Shown piece after piece: positions 9,380 to 19,338 of a DNA stretch of 64,000 nt. The notes under the pieces are model-generated. The model saw nothing but the letters and a program-made list of their open reading frames with translations, had not been told where the DNA came from and made no database searches. Location: positions 62,001 to 126,000 of the forward strand of contig REBA01000010.1 of assembly GCA_004294225.1 (NCBI GenBank). The letters run 5' to 3'. A program made the translations under genes and the position numbers. This DNA is from Cytophagales bacterium. Its GTDB lineage: Bacteria; Bacteroidota; Bacteroidia; Cytophagales; Cytophagaceae. Position 1 is the stretch's first letter. Every line of letters begins with the position of its first letter.

Positions 9380-10054
9380 ATGAATAATCAACTAAAGAAT
9401 GGATTCTGGGTATTGTGTTTAGTAAGTATTTTTCTTTCGGGAGCCTACTTTATTTCTAAATACAAAAAATCAAAAAAACCACAATTACCTTATTACGGGA
9501 AAGGAATTACTATTAATCCCAATGAATTCCAATCTGAAGTAGAGCCATATATCCATAAGATTGGTAAATTTGAATTCATTAATCAGCACAACGAACCTAT
9601 AACAGAGCAAGACTTTAAAGATTGTATTTATATCGCTAATTATATATTTACCACTTGCCCTGGCATATGTAAAGATATGACACGGGAATTAAGAAAAATC
9701 TATACTCATTTTAAAAGCGACTCAAGCATAAAAATCCTTTCCCACACGTCTAAACCAGAGGAAGACAGCGTTAGTGTACTCTATGATTTCTCTAAATCTC
9801 AAGGGGTATCTGAACAAAATAAATGGCATTTTGTAACCGGCAATATTGATTCTCTTTATCAAATGGCATTGAGTAGCTACTTAATTGTCAATCCTGAAGA
9901 TGAAAAAACAAACGGAACATTTGTGCACACTGAGCGAGTAGCCCTTATAGACCAACGACTTCACATTAGAGGATTTTATGATGCTACTGACCCAAAAGAA
10001 ACAGGTAGGCTCATAAAAGATATAGAATTGCTAAAAAAAGAACTGCAACAATAA
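9380..10054 (+). CDS. SCO1/SenC-family copper-binding thioredoxin-like protein
   Basis: A 224-residue protein with one N-terminal membrane anchor (about residues 8-26) and a periplasmic thioredoxin fold. The copper/redox motif TTCPGIC (Cys93, Cys97) and the distal ligand His183 (GTFVHTERVALID) are intact, as expected of the SCO family, which delivers copper to cytochrome oxidase CuA or acts as a thiol reductase. It lies 9 bases after the di-haem peroxidase and probably shares its transcript. The convergent folC gene ends 2 bases beyond, with no hairpin between. Confidence 0.92.
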   Translation: MNNQLKNGFWVLCLVSIFLSGAYFISKYKKSKKPQLPYYGKGITINPNEFQSEVEPYIHKIGKFEFINQHNEPITEQDFKDCIYIANYIFTTCPGICKDMTRELRKIYTHFKSDSSIKILSHTSKPEEDSVSVLYDFSKSQGVSEQNKWHFVTGNIDSLYQMALSSYLIVNPEDEKTNGTFVHTERVALIDQRLHIRGFYDATDPKETGRLIKDIELLKKELQQ

Positions 10055-10056
10055 AT

Positions 10057-11349
10057 TTATATTACTTCTGCGACTACAAAAGTACTTCCCCCAACTATAA
10101 TCAAACTATTTTTATTAGCTTTTTCTTTGGCGTAAGCTAATGCTTGACAAACATCATGCACAACAACTCCACTGAGTGAAAATTGAGTTGCTTTTTGATA
10201 TAGCTCACTTGCATCTAAAGCTCGAGGAATTTTAGCTTGACAGTATACATATTGAGCATCTTTGGGCAGTAACTTCAAAATTGTATCTATGTCTTTATCT
10301 TTAACAAGCCCTAATACCCAAAACAAACCATCATATTTCATGCTTTGAATTTGAGCAACCAAAGCTTTTATTCCCGATTCGTTGTGAGCCACATCTGCAA
10401 TTATTAATGGGTCTTCAGACAAAGTCTGCCACCTACCTTTAAAATTAGTGAGTTTGATTGTATCCTTCAGTCCTTTTCTTATTGCCTCATCGCTAATATT
10501 CCAGCCTTTACTATTCATAAGTCTGCTCAATCCAATTACTCCAATGACATTTTTTAATTGATAATTGCCGACCAAATCCAATTCTAAATTTTTATACAAG
10601 ACTTGAGATTTTGAAATAATATCAATTACTAATTTGCTTTGGCTGTAAAAATGTTCCGAGCAAGAATAAACTTGGTCTGCAAATTGAATAAATGAATTAT
10701 TCTTAGTAGCAAAATCTTGAAATACAGAAACGATTTCCTCTTGAGTTTCGCTAACCACCACAGGAATATTTTCTTTAATTATACCAGCTTTTTCAGATGC
10801 TATTTGCGGTAAAGTATTCCCCAAAATTGCTTGATGATCCATACTAATATTAGTAATCAAGCACGCTTCTGGAAGAATTATATTTGTAGAATCTAACCTC
10901 CCTCCTAACCCAACTTCTATGATAGCAATATCTACATTTTCTACCTCGAAATATTTAAATGCCATTGCTACTGTCATTTCAAAAAAAGAAGGTTTTATTG
11001 CTTCAAAATTTGTTTGATAAGAATTTACAAATTCACATACATAGTCGCTAGAAATGTCTTCACCATTGATTTTAATTCTTTCGGTAAATTCTTTAAGATG
11101 TGGCGAAGTATATAGCCCTGTTTTGTATCCTGCACGTTGAAAAATAGCTGATAACATGTGCGAACTACTTCCTTTTCCATTTGTTCCAGCGATATGAATA
11201 GATTTGAATTTCTTATGTGGATTTCCAATCATTTCACAAAGTGAAATGATATTATCTAATCCTGGTTTTAAAGCCACCTCTCCTACCCTGTGAAACATGG
11301 GTAAGCTACTGTACATGTATGCTAATACTTCTTGGTAATTCAAAAGCAA
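10057..11349 (-). CDS. folC: Bifunctional folylpolyglutamate synthase / dihydrofolate synthase
   Basis: A 430-residue Mur-ligase-type enzyme. The P-loop is IHIAGTNGKGSSS, followed by YTSPHLKEFTERI and the magnesium-site region FFEMTVAMAFKYF and EVGLGGRLDSTN. The C-terminal Mur domain contains IADVAHNESGI. It joins glutamate to dihydropteroate or folate in the cytoplasm. It is the last gene of the seven-gene leftward operon, 15 bases after the tonB-type gene. A metabolic gene behind an envelope energiser set is probably only operon packing. Confidence 0.95.
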   Translation of the reverse strand: MLLNYQEVLAYMYSSLPMFHRVGEVALKPGLDNIISLCEMIGNPHKKFKSIHIAGTNGKGSSSHMLSAIFQRAGYKTGLYTSPHLKEFTERIKINGEDISSDYVCEFVNSYQTNFEAIKPSFFEMTVAMAFKYFEVENVDIAIIEVGLGGRLDSTNIILPEACLITNISMDHQAILGNTLPQIASEKAGIIKENIPVVVSETQEEIVSVFQDFATKNNSFIQFADQVYSCSEHFYSQSKLVIDIISKSQVLYKNLELDLVGNYQLKNVIGVIGLSRLMNSKGWNISDEAIRKGLKDTIKLTNFKGRWQTLSEDPLIIADVAHNESGIKALVAQIQSMKYDGLFWVLGLVKDKDIDTILKLLPKDAQYVYCQAKIPRALDASELYQKATQFSLSGVVVHDVCQALAYAKEKANKNSLIIVGGSTFVVAEVI

Positions 11350-11364
11350 AACCTTTCTTTATCG

Positions 11365-12282
11365 CTATTTAGATTTAACAAACACTGTGTATTTTCCTGA
11401 GGAAACTGGTGGTGGGTTGATATTTTCTCTTGCCCGTTCTACTGCCCAATTTTCTTCTATTTGTCTTTTGTAGAATTCTACAACTGCTGGGCTAACTGTT
11501 TTCTCAATGGGTATAATACTGATTAAATCACCTTGATTATCCACTTTTATTTGAAATACTATTTTTCCATTTTCATTAGTAGCATCTTTTTTATCAATTC
11601 TAAATAGTGGCTTCCAGCCAGACATCTCTAATCTGTTTCCACCACTCCCTCCGGCACCTTCGCCTCCTTCACCCAAATTTCCATAAAGTGCTTTTGCATC
11701 CAATGTTCCTTGAGGGTTTCCTTGATCTCCAACCTTGCCTGGTCTATCGCCATTATTATTACCTCCTATTTTTTGTTCTGTGCCAGTTTTTCCATTTGCA
11801 TTCTCAGCAGTTTGTGTTGTAGGCTTCACCACAGGCTTAGCAACTACAGCGGGAGTCTCTACTTTTTTTTCTACTACTTTTTCAGGCACTTTTACTGCCT
11901 CTACTTTGATTTCTTTTTTTACCTCATCTAGTTTAATATCATCAGGATTGTCTGATTTTAAAATATTATTTTCTATCGGACTAGGTGTTGGTTCTATTGG
12001 TATTATTTCTGAGTTAGCTTGTTCTGCCAATTCTTCTTGACTGGGAGCTACATCTTCATTAATAGGACTAGTATTTGCTTCGTTCATGGTCTGAATATCG
12101 CCATACCCTTCTGCATCAAGCCCATAATTAAGTTCTATACCACTTCCTCCGACTTCGCCCAGAGGAGGGTTGGGGGGATTAATTACAAGAAAAAAAAGCA
12201 GTAACAACAATAAACTATGAACTATTATAGAACCTATAACACCTTTAGAAAAATTAGATTCATCGTGTCTTGTAGTAGCCAT
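11365..12282 (-). CDS. TonB-family energy transducer
   Basis: A 305-residue protein with a short cytoplasmic start, one membrane helix at about 14-37 (VIGSIIVHSLLLLLLFFLV), and a long acidic and Pro/Val/Lys-rich periplasmic linker (about 40-190). A Gly/Asn-rich hinge leads to a C-terminal TonB-like domain (about 215-305). It lies directly downstream of exbD- and exbB-type genes, as expected for the transducer that carries proton-motive force to outer-membrane proteins. The final domain lacks a clear YP motif and looks closer to TolA/AgmX-type C termini, so its partner may not be a classical receptor. Confidence 0.85.
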   Translation of the reverse strand: MATTRHDESNFSKGVIGSIIVHSLLLLLLFFLVINPPNPPLGEVGGSGIELNYGLDAEGYGDIQTMNEANTSPINEDVAPSQEELAEQANSEIIPIEPTPSPIENNILKSDNPDDIKLDEVKKEIKVEAVKVPEKVVEKKVETPAVVAKPVVKPTTQTAENANGKTGTEQKIGGNNNGDRPGKVGDQGNPQGTLDAKALYGNLGEGGEGAGGSGGNRLEMSGWKPLFRIDKKDATNENGKIVFQIKVDNQGDLISIIPIEKTVSPAVVEFYKRQIEENWAVERARENINPPPVSSGKYTVFVKSK

Positions 12283-12292
12283 AATTATTTTA

Positions 12293-12691
12293 TTAAGCCT
12301 TAGGCTGGGTAGCCAACACCATCTTTATTTTCAGTTTATTGCCAATATCAAGTATATCCACAAGATATTGTACAGGAATATCTTTATCTACTCTTATTAC
12401 TACTGCGGGGTCAGTCAAACCAGTGGTCTTAGATAAAAGAGCTGATTCTAGTTCAGATGGTAATATTTGTTTAGTGTCTATCCAATAAGATAAGTCTTTC
12501 TTAATTGAAATGGAAATTGGTTTCTTAATAACTGTTTGTGTACTTTTTGCACTTGGAAGCATCAACTTTACTACATTGGGATTAGCCATAGTAGAAGCAA
12601 TTAAAAAAAACAGCATCAAGAAAAACATAATATCATTAAGTGAGTGGGTGCTCACTTCAGAATGAACTTTGCTTTTTCTTCTTAGGTTCAT
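12293..12691 (-). CDS. exbD: ExbD/TolR-family biopolymer transport protein
   Basis: A 132-residue protein with a basic N terminus, one membrane helix carrying the conserved proton-pathway aspartate (LNDIMFFLMLFF, Asp20), and a periplasmic domain of about 85 residues. It is the usual size for ExbD. Gaps of 11 and 10 bases link it to the exbB-type gene before it and the tonB-type gene after it. It forms the stator and proton channel with ExbB/TolQ in the inner membrane. Confidence 0.92.
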   Translation of the reverse strand: MNLRRKSKVHSEVSTHSLNDIMFFLMLFFLIASTMANPNVVKLMLPSAKSTQTVIKKPISISIKKDLSYWIDTKQILPSELESALLSKTTGLTDPAVVIRVDKDIPVQYLVDILDIGNKLKIKMVLATQPKA

Positions 12692-12702
12692 ACTGAATAT
12701 AT

Positions 12703-13407
12703 TTATTTGTTTTCTTGAAGTAAATCTATAAACTCTAAGCTATTACTTTCCATTTTATACACTACTCTATCCAACATAAGATTCAAGTAATGAAAGCCAA
12801 TATGTGCAATTATTCCTACAATCAGACCAGCTGCACTAGTAATCATTTTTTCATATAGTCCTTCAGCTATTGCACCTATACTGATATTTTCTTCGATAGC
12901 AATATTATAGAATATTTTAATAACACCAGATATTGTTCCTACGAAACCAAGCATAGGGGCTATACCAGCCACTATTGCCAGAACACTCATGTTTTTCTCT
13001 AACTTGTATATCTCAATCTTTCCAGTGTTTTCAATAGAAGACTCTATGTCTTTTAATGGTCTTCCTAGCCTCATGATTCCTTTTTCTATCATTCTAGCAA
13101 CTGGAGACTCCGTTTGTTCACAAAGATTTTTAGCACTTTTTATATCTCCTTGAATGATTAAGGACTTTACCTTGTCCATAAATTTATTGGTATCTTTAGA
13201 TGCCTTGCGAATAGTGATAAATCTATCAATCATGATCACTAAAGAAATTGCGGACAAAACAAATATGGGTATCATTACCCAACCTCCTTTCATGATAAGC
13301 TCTAGTATGGAGATAGAATGTTGGACACTATTTGTATCTGCAGTAGAAGTGTCTGAAGATACTGCTACCGTAGTAATTTGTGAGAAAATGGTTAAAACTA
13401 AATTCAT
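12703..13407 (-). CDS. exbB: ExbB/TolQ/MotA-family proton channel protein
   Basis: A 234-residue protein with a first membrane helix at about 38-62 (GGWVMIPIFVLSAISLVIM), a cytoplasmic helical segment, and two further helices (about 140-165 and 190-215). The last contain the family signature regions LAIVAGIAPMLGFVGTISGVI and the TSAAGL Thr/Ser segment. It is the partner of the ExbD gene 11 bases downstream, and together they energise the TonB-type protein. It starts 16 bases after the HU/SPOR gene. Confidence 0.93.
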   Translation of the reverse strand: MNLVLTIFSQITTVAVSSDTSTADTNSVQHSISILELIMKGGWVMIPIFVLSAISLVIMIDRFITIRKASKDTNKFMDKVKSLIIQGDIKSAKNLCEQTESPVARMIEKGIMRLGRPLKDIESSIENTGKIEIYKLEKNMSVLAIVAGIAPMLGFVGTISGVIKIFYNIAIEENISIGAIAEGLYEKMITSAAGLIVGIIAHIGFHYLNLMLDRVVYKMESNSLEFIDLLQENK

Positions 13408-13423
13408 TATTTTAATTAAAAAA

Positions 13424-14440
13424 TTATTTTGTCAATACCCAAACTCCACCACCAAACTGTTTCTTATAATTAGCAAGTTGAGCCCTAGCAGAAGATTTTG
13501 AGCCATACTCTGCTACGCTTACTCTGAAAGTATTTTCTCCTTCATTAGGTTGAATAATTGACAAATTATTATTGGTAGAATATTTTTTTATAAGATTTTG
13601 GGCATTCTGTTCATTTTGGAATGAACCCACAATGATATAAAACTTCGAATCACTTACCTTCTTAGTAATATTTTCAGATTCTACAGAAGTAGCTGAGATT
13701 AAATCTTTGTTATCAATATTATTAATTTCAGATACTGTTGCAGTAGCTTTAATCTTTGAATTACTTGGGAAAATATTGGCTAGGTAATTATTGTTCTTTT
13801 GAAAAAAGAACATATACCCACTACCAAAAAGCAATAGCAACAAAACAAGGCCCAATATACTATACTTCAAAACCTTATTATTACTATCACTAGAGCCTTC
13901 TCCATCTACTTTGTCAAGTTTTTGAAGTTTCTTCACTTTGGTTTCCTCCTGTTTTAGTGGAGGTCTTCTCCTGATGGGTTGTCTAGAAGATTTAGGTGGT
14001 ATCTTATCCATATTTGAAATATTGGTTTCTAATGGTTTTAAAAAAAACTCTTTCAAACCAAAGCTGTCTTCTAAAACGTTAGAAGTAAGCTCAGGTAGAA
14101 AATCTAATTTATCTACCTCGTTATAAAACAACTTTCCTATTCCTTCAATAATAGTTATTTTATAATTATTCAATTCTTCTTGTATTTGAATTACAAAATC
14201 ACCCACGAGCTTTGAAGCTGATTCTAAACTGATACTTTCTTGGTGAGCCAAATGATTTAATAATAGACCATCATCTGAGGTTAGTTTATCATTGAAAGCA
14301 ATCTCTTTGGAAGGTGGTGTTATTTTATTCGTAATGGTATGAATATCTGCTGAAATATAACGTGTAATAAACCCTCCAAAATTAGGAAGAATCACACAAT
14401 TGTGTTGATGTAAAAGTTCTAAAATATATTTTTGAATCAT
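13424..14440 (-). CDS. HU-CCDC81 domain / membrane helix / SPOR domain protein
   Basis: A 338-residue protein. The N-terminal 130 residues are the paired Bacteroidota HU-CCDC81 type (YILELLHQHNCVILPNFGGF, LLLNHLAHQESIS, IEGIGKLFYNE). A basic linker and one membrane helix at about 190-212 follow. The C terminus (about 262-338) is a SPOR domain (FYIIVGSFQNEQNAQNLIKK). SPOR domains bind denuded peptidoglycan at division sites, so the protein probably links a cytoplasmic, possibly DNA- or partner-binding, domain to the cell wall. Its start overlaps the preceding barrel gene by one base, which argues for joint function with the TPR, barrel and Exb genes. Confidence 0.85.
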   Translation of the reverse strand: MIQKYILELLHQHNCVILPNFGGFITRYISADIHTITNKITPPSKEIAFNDKLTSDDGLLLNHLAHQESISLESASKLVGDFVIQIQEELNNYKITIIEGIGKLFYNEVDKLDFLPELTSNVLEDSFGLKEFFLKPLETNISNMDKIPPKSSRQPIRRRPPLKQEETKVKKLQKLDKVDGEGSSDSNNKVLKYSILGLVLLLLLFGSGYMFFFQKNNNYLANIFPSNSKIKATATVSEINNIDNKDLISATSVESENITKKVSDSKFYIIVGSFQNEQNAQNLIKKYSTNNNLSIIQPNEGENTFRVSVAEYGSKSSARAQLANYKKQFGGGVWVLTK

Positions 14441-16158
14441 CAGAAAGAATACGTTAAACCTATCAAGAAGTTAGCACCTAATGAAGGGTAATATTGGTAC
14501 AATTGATATTTTTTATTTAATAAATTATTTAATTCTATAAAAGCTGAAAATGAATTAGATACTTTGTATTCTACTTTTAAACTTAAATCAATAATTGATG
14601 GAAGTTCAATGTCTTTACTATTCTCAACACTAAATTGTCTAGCTTTTATACCACCAATATAATAAAAATTGAAATTAAAATATATTTTATTGTTTAAGTT
14701 ATAGGTACTATAGCAATTTATTTTACTCGTAGGTCTGTGCCAAGCCCCAATTTTCAAGGAATCACTACTTCCAATCGTATAACCAAAAAATTGTGCTTCA
14801 ACTCCAATATTCCATCTTTTTTGTAGCTCATAGGAAAGATCTGTTGTAAAATTGACAATTGAGCTATTTGCTGGGGAATAAAAAACACTAAATCTACTTG
14901 AGTCATTAATGCTATTATTGTACAAATACAAATTTTTATAATTAGCATAACCCAACTTGACTTGATAATTCAATCTTTGCATTAATGAACCCTTAGCTCC
15001 ACCATACAATTCTAAAGCTTTATTGGTATGATAGAGCAATGTATTGTTTCCTATATAGGGATTTTCTTTAGCAAAAGACCTCCATGTGTTTTTTTGCATC
15101 TCACCATCCAAACCCGCAAATACAATAAGCGATTGTTCTTTTAGCATCGCTTCACCATGAAATGATGGATAAAAATGTAGCTTATTAAAAGCACTTATGG
15201 TATCGTTGGTATATGCAATATTGAATCCGACTTTCCCAGAAAAAACACCATAATTAAGCCAATATTTTGGTTTTAAAATAAAGAATGTTCTGTTTATGCT
15301 AGAACTATCTTTGCGAGTTGAATTAGAAAGCTCTGCATTGATATTTATTCCATCTTTATTGCTTAAATCGTAGCTCGTAGTGGCTTGTGCTACAATTTCA
15401 TTTTCTGAAGCCTTATAAAAATCATTAAAATTATAGAACTTGAGTCCTAATTTGTAATCTAATGGGTCTGTTTTGTTTGTGTTCTCTATAGAGGTTCCTA
15501 TTTCAAAGGTGTTATAAACTTGCTTAATTGTTTCTTTATTAAACTTATTCAATGGAATGAGTGTGTCTAAAACACTGGTGTTTAAACCATAATAATTGAA
15601 TCTCGTTCTTGCAAAACCCATCTCCGCATTAATGGTATTTTTCTTTGTAAAATACTGTATATGGCCATTAACTAGATTGCTAGAATTTCTGGAAAAGTTT
15701 TTTACTAAATCAGTCTTTACAGCACCATTTGCAGATGCCATATGGTAAAAGTGAAGCCCGTAATTCAATTTATCACTTCTTTTATTATTGATAAATCCTT
15801 CAAGAAAAGAAGTACCGTAATTACCAAATCCTGCTTTCACGAAATAGGGATATAATTTAGTGAGTGCTTCAGAAGGTAGGGTAGGAACTTTAATTTTTGT
15901 GTTTACTTTTGGCAGGGTAATATTTATATCTTCAAATGAATACGATTGAGCTAAAGGCTTGGGGCTTACAGGAAGAGTAGATATTTTCTCATAATTTCTA
16001 TTGGCATTGGGCAAATCAATTTTTGATTCTTTTTCAATGACTACTACTCGTTCCTCTACTTGTCCGCCACTTTGAGCATTAACTATACTATTTATGCCCA
16101 AAATAAAAATAAGGGTTAATAAGAAATTGAATTTTGTTTCAATCAAAGGATATTTCAT
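14440..16158 (-). CDS. Outer-membrane beta-barrel protein, TonB-receptor-like without a recognisable plug
   Basis: A 572-residue exported protein with a signal peptide to about residue 28 (FLLTLIFILGINSIVNAQSGG) and a short Pro-rich linker. The rest is amphipathic beta strands ending in aromatic residues, with the last strand NFLIGLTYSF. Many strand patterns resemble TonB-dependent receptor barrels, but I find no plug domain and the chain is too short for one. It lies 12 bases after the giant TPR gene and overlaps the HU/SPOR gene by one base, so these products probably act together in the envelope. Confidence 0.75.
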   Translation of the reverse strand: MKYPLIETKFNFLLTLIFILGINSIVNAQSGGQVEERVVVIEKESKIDLPNANRNYEKISTLPVSPKPLAQSYSFEDINITLPKVNTKIKVPTLPSEALTKLYPYFVKAGFGNYGTSFLEGFINNKRSDKLNYGLHFYHMASANGAVKTDLVKNFSRNSSNLVNGHIQYFTKKNTINAEMGFARTRFNYYGLNTSVLDTLIPLNKFNKETIKQVYNTFEIGTSIENTNKTDPLDYKLGLKFYNFNDFYKASENEIVAQATTSYDLSNKDGININAELSNSTRKDSSSINRTFFILKPKYWLNYGVFSGKVGFNIAYTNDTISAFNKLHFYPSFHGEAMLKEQSLIVFAGLDGEMQKNTWRSFAKENPYIGNNTLLYHTNKALELYGGAKGSLMQRLNYQVKLGYANYKNLYLYNNSINDSSRFSVFYSPANSSIVNFTTDLSYELQKRWNIGVEAQFFGYTIGSSDSLKIGAWHRPTSKINCYSTYNLNNKIYFNFNFYYIGGIKARQFSVENSKDIELPSIIDLSLKVEYKVSNSFSAFIELNNLLNKKYQLYQYYPSLGANFLIGLTYSF

Positions 16159-16170
16159 TTCTACTTTAAT

Positions 16171-19100
16171 TTATTGGGTATTGGTGCTATCTAATTTATT
16201 ACTATTAGATTCCTCAGTGCTTATTGATTTGAGTTTTGATTTTGCTATTTCTATCAATTCTTTGTTAGTAGATTTATCTATAATAGATTGCAAGGTTGCT
16301 TTTGCTTGAAACAATTCATTCATCTGAATAAAATTGTCTGATATAAGCAGGAATGAGCTGTTAAGCCATTTTTCATATGGGGTAAAATTATTATTCAAAT
16401 CATAGAGCGTTTCCAACGATTGTTTGTGTTTTTTCTCCTTGTATAAAATTTCTGCAATAAGGTATTGGGCTTCGGCTCCAGATTCGTCTTTGGCATTATT
16501 TACTGTATTGATAAAGGCATCTATTGCTTTTTCATTTTGAGCAGTTGCCAGTGCAATTTTTCCCATATAAAGAAGTGCTTTACTTTCAGCGTCGGCAGTT
16601 ACATTTCCACTCTGAATAATTTCATTGGCATATAGCGTAGCTGAATCATATTGTTTTAAAAAATAATTACTCTGCATAAGTCCTAACCAGGCATTGGAGC
16701 GTTCTTTTTTATTTTTAGAGGTATCTAGCAATTGTTTGTAATACTGCTTCGAAGCTTGATAAGATTGGTTTTCGAACTCTAGTTCTGCTAATCTTGCAAG
16801 AGCCTTATTAAAATAAGGAGAACTGGCATCTTGAATAATTATTCTGTAAGCTCCTATAGCATTAATATTGTCTTTGGTTCTGAAATACGACTCTGCTAAA
16901 TAATAATTCGCTTCTTGTTGAAATATACTATTAGAATAATTTTTTATGAAGTTATTATAAGCTTCTATGGTTTGAGAGTATTTTTGGTCATTATAATAAG
17001 TTTTGGCATTTTCAAATTCAATCTTTATCAAAGCATCACTTTGGGGGTTTGCTTCTTTGTATTTTGCCAATAACGTTTCCATATTTTCAGACTTACCAGA
17101 AGCGTTTATTGCTTCTTGCAGACCAAGTAATGCGTTCTGAGCTAATGGATGTGTAGGATATTTCTCTAATAGCTGTTTGTAGTCAGAGACCGCCTCCGAG
17201 TGTTTTTGTAAATTACTTAATGCAATTGCTCTCTTCAAAAGGGCATAAGGTATGTATCCGCTTTGTGGATGTAAATTAATCAATTTAGTAAAATCTGCTA
17301 TTGCAACATTGTAATTACTTTGCTCAAGTTCAAAATCTGCTTTTTGAAATAATGCATTATCGAAATACAAAGAGTTTGGATATTTATTGATAACAAAATC
17401 TAATGCGGATATTGCTTCTTGGTACTTACCTGTAATACCTGCAATTAAGCCTTTTTGATATAATGCATAATCTATTTCACGAGTTTTTAAATTGATATAT
17501 TCGTTATAAGTTAGAATTGCTTCATCGTATTGCTTAGTAACATAGAGTAAATCTGCCAACCTAAGAAGAGCGTCATTATAATTATATTTTATAGAGCTAT
17601 TTTTAAATTGACTAACATATGTTCTAAAATGCGGTATAGCTTTGTCATATAATTTATTGTTATAATAAGCATATCCAATACCATATCTAGATTTGGTATA
17701 ATACTCTGAATCTTTTTCTTTATTTTGAAATACATAAGAATAACAAGCTATAGCCGCATCATATTCTTTAAGTACCGATAATGCTTCTCCTTTCCAAAAG
17801 TTTGCGGCTACTTTTATTTCTATATTCGAGTATGCGTTAATCGCTTTATCAAAATATTCTATTGCTTCAATAAATTTGTTGTCATTATATAACTCTATTG
17901 CTTTATGAAAAGACACTTTTTGAAAAGCTGCGTTCAAGCGAGGTGTTTTACTTTTTATTGATGCTAAATACTCTAATGCTTCTGAAGGATTATTGCTATT
18001 AATCAGCGACTCTGTTAACAATTCTTGAGCTTCTGTATAATTAGCATCATTAGGGTATTTTTTAGTATAGTTTTTTAAAATACTTACTGCCTCACTGTAT
18101 TTTTCTAGTTCTGTACATAATTTGGCATAATTAAACTCAGATTGCTTTTTGATCAACGAATTAAAATCAGCTTTACGCGCTTGATCAAAAGCGGATAATG
18201 CAAATAGTTTATTGTCTAGACGAATGTATGAAACACCCAACAAATAGGAGCTCGCTTGAGACACGGTATCTTTTGTAGATGCAGTGTTCTTGAGATTATT
18301 TACCGCAGTAGTATAATCTTTAGTTTTAAAAGCTGCATCGCCTATTCTAAATTGAACTTCATTTGAAGGCTTTACTTTAGTGAGAGAAGTATATTGCTTA
18401 TAATACTGTATCGCTTTTTCATAATTATTTTTATGATACCAAGATTCTGCAATCAGAAGTATTAGCTCTTCTGTTCCTGATGTTGAATTATTTGACTTTA
18501 ATACTTGTTCCGAATAACTTATACATTGATCATAGTCGGCTTTCTTATAATAAATATTTGCTGCAAGTATTTGAGCCAATGCTTTAAAGGTAGGATCATC
18601 TTGAGTTTTTGTGATATCCACCAAAGCGGTTTCATAATCGCCTTTTTTATAAGAAATATATGAGGTGTAGTAATTAGCCGAAGACTTATAATTGCTTTGT
18701 TCGTTTTTTATTTCATTAAACAAAGGAAGTGCTTTTTCAAAATCCTTCTTAGAAAAATAAGCATAACCTTGCTTAAATCTGGTCTCTATTACTTGATCCT
18801 TAGAAAGCAGACTAATATTAACTTTTTCAAAATATAAGATTGATTTATCTAAATTCTGATTTTTAAAATAAAAATTTGCTAAATCAAAATAGGCCAAGTT
18901 AGATTTTGAATGATTGGGGTGTTGTGTTATAAATTGCTCAAACAGTTGTTCTGCATCTGGATTAAATAATTGTAAGGAGGAATTGGCAATATTATACTTA
19001 GCCTCTACTGCTTTGTTTCCATTTGGAAAATTTTGTAAATAGTTCTCAAACATTGCTCTTGCAGCACTGTATTTTTGTTTCTCCATCAACTCCGTGGCTG

Positions 19101-19215
19101 TTTGAAAGGTAACATTTTCAGAATGGCGTTGAAGTGTTATTTGTCCTACAGCTTGATTAATTAATAAACCAGGCATAAGAAACAATATCAACCAATATAG
19201 ATTATAAATTCTCAT
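16171..19215 (-). CDS. Large exported tetratricopeptide-repeat protein
   Basis: A 1014-residue protein with a signal peptide to about residue 24 (LYWLILFLMPGLLINQAVG), followed almost entirely by TPR/YbgF-type helical repeats (A..LF..FI...P.S..A....A..Y...). It probably forms a long periplasmic or outer-membrane-attached scaffold. It heads the operon TPR, barrel, HU/SPOR, ExbB, ExbD, TonB, folC. In Proteobacteria a TPR protein (CpoB) works with the Tol energiser, and the arrangement here invites that comparison, which is only an inference. A possible promoter is at 19306-19338. Confidence 0.85.
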   Translation of the reverse strand: MRIYNLYWLILFLMPGLLINQAVGQITLQRHSENVTFQTATELMEKQKYSAARAMFENYLQNFPNGNKAVEAKYNIANSSLQLFNPDAEQLFEQFITQHPNHSKSNLAYFDLANFYFKNQNLDKSILYFEKVNISLLSKDQVIETRFKQGYAYFSKKDFEKALPLFNEIKNEQSNYKSSANYYTSYISYKKGDYETALVDITKTQDDPTFKALAQILAANIYYKKADYDQCISYSEQVLKSNNSTSGTEELILLIAESWYHKNNYEKAIQYYKQYTSLTKVKPSNEVQFRIGDAAFKTKDYTTAVNNLKNTASTKDTVSQASSYLLGVSYIRLDNKLFALSAFDQARKADFNSLIKKQSEFNYAKLCTELEKYSEAVSILKNYTKKYPNDANYTEAQELLTESLINSNNPSEALEYLASIKSKTPRLNAAFQKVSFHKAIELYNDNKFIEAIEYFDKAINAYSNIEIKVAANFWKGEALSVLKEYDAAIACYSYVFQNKEKDSEYYTKSRYGIGYAYYNNKLYDKAIPHFRTYVSQFKNSSIKYNYNDALLRLADLLYVTKQYDEAILTYNEYINLKTREIDYALYQKGLIAGITGKYQEAISALDFVINKYPNSLYFDNALFQKADFELEQSNYNVAIADFTKLINLHPQSGYIPYALLKRAIALSNLQKHSEAVSDYKQLLEKYPTHPLAQNALLGLQEAINASGKSENMETLLAKYKEANPQSDALIKIEFENAKTYYNDQKYSQTIEAYNNFIKNYSNSIFQQEANYYLAESYFRTKDNINAIGAYRIIIQDASSPYFNKALARLAELEFENQSYQASKQYYKQLLDTSKNKKERSNAWLGLMQSNYFLKQYDSATLYANEIIQSGNVTADAESKALLYMGKIALATAQNEKAIDAFINTVNNAKDESGAEAQYLIAEILYKEKKHKQSLETLYDLNNNFTPYEKWLNSSFLLISDNFIQMNELFQAKATLQSIIDKSTNKELIEIAKSKLKSISTEESNSNKLDSTNTQ

Positions 19216-19305
19216 ATCAAAACTTCAAATATTCATAACGATTATTTACTGATAAAAATTATAGAAAGTCAAAACAACATAGTTAATTCAAAACTCTATA
19301 TTTTT

Positions 19306-19338
19306 CAAAAATAATACTTTAAAAATGGACTTAGCCAA
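19306..19338 (-). promoter_or_regulatory. Candidate promoter of the TPR-ExbBD-TonB operon
   Basis: On the minus strand TATTTTTG (19313-19306) fits the TAnnTTTG -7 box, with TTG 22 bases upstream (19338-19336), slightly longer than the usual spacing. The leader would be about 85 bases. It is a weak candidate in AT-rich DNA. Confidence 0.3.

Noticed and set aside
11607-12040. Several overlapping frames opposite the tonB-type gene
   Set aside because: They are antisense shadows of the low-complexity Pro/Glu/Val-rich linker, with no promoters or recognisable domains.
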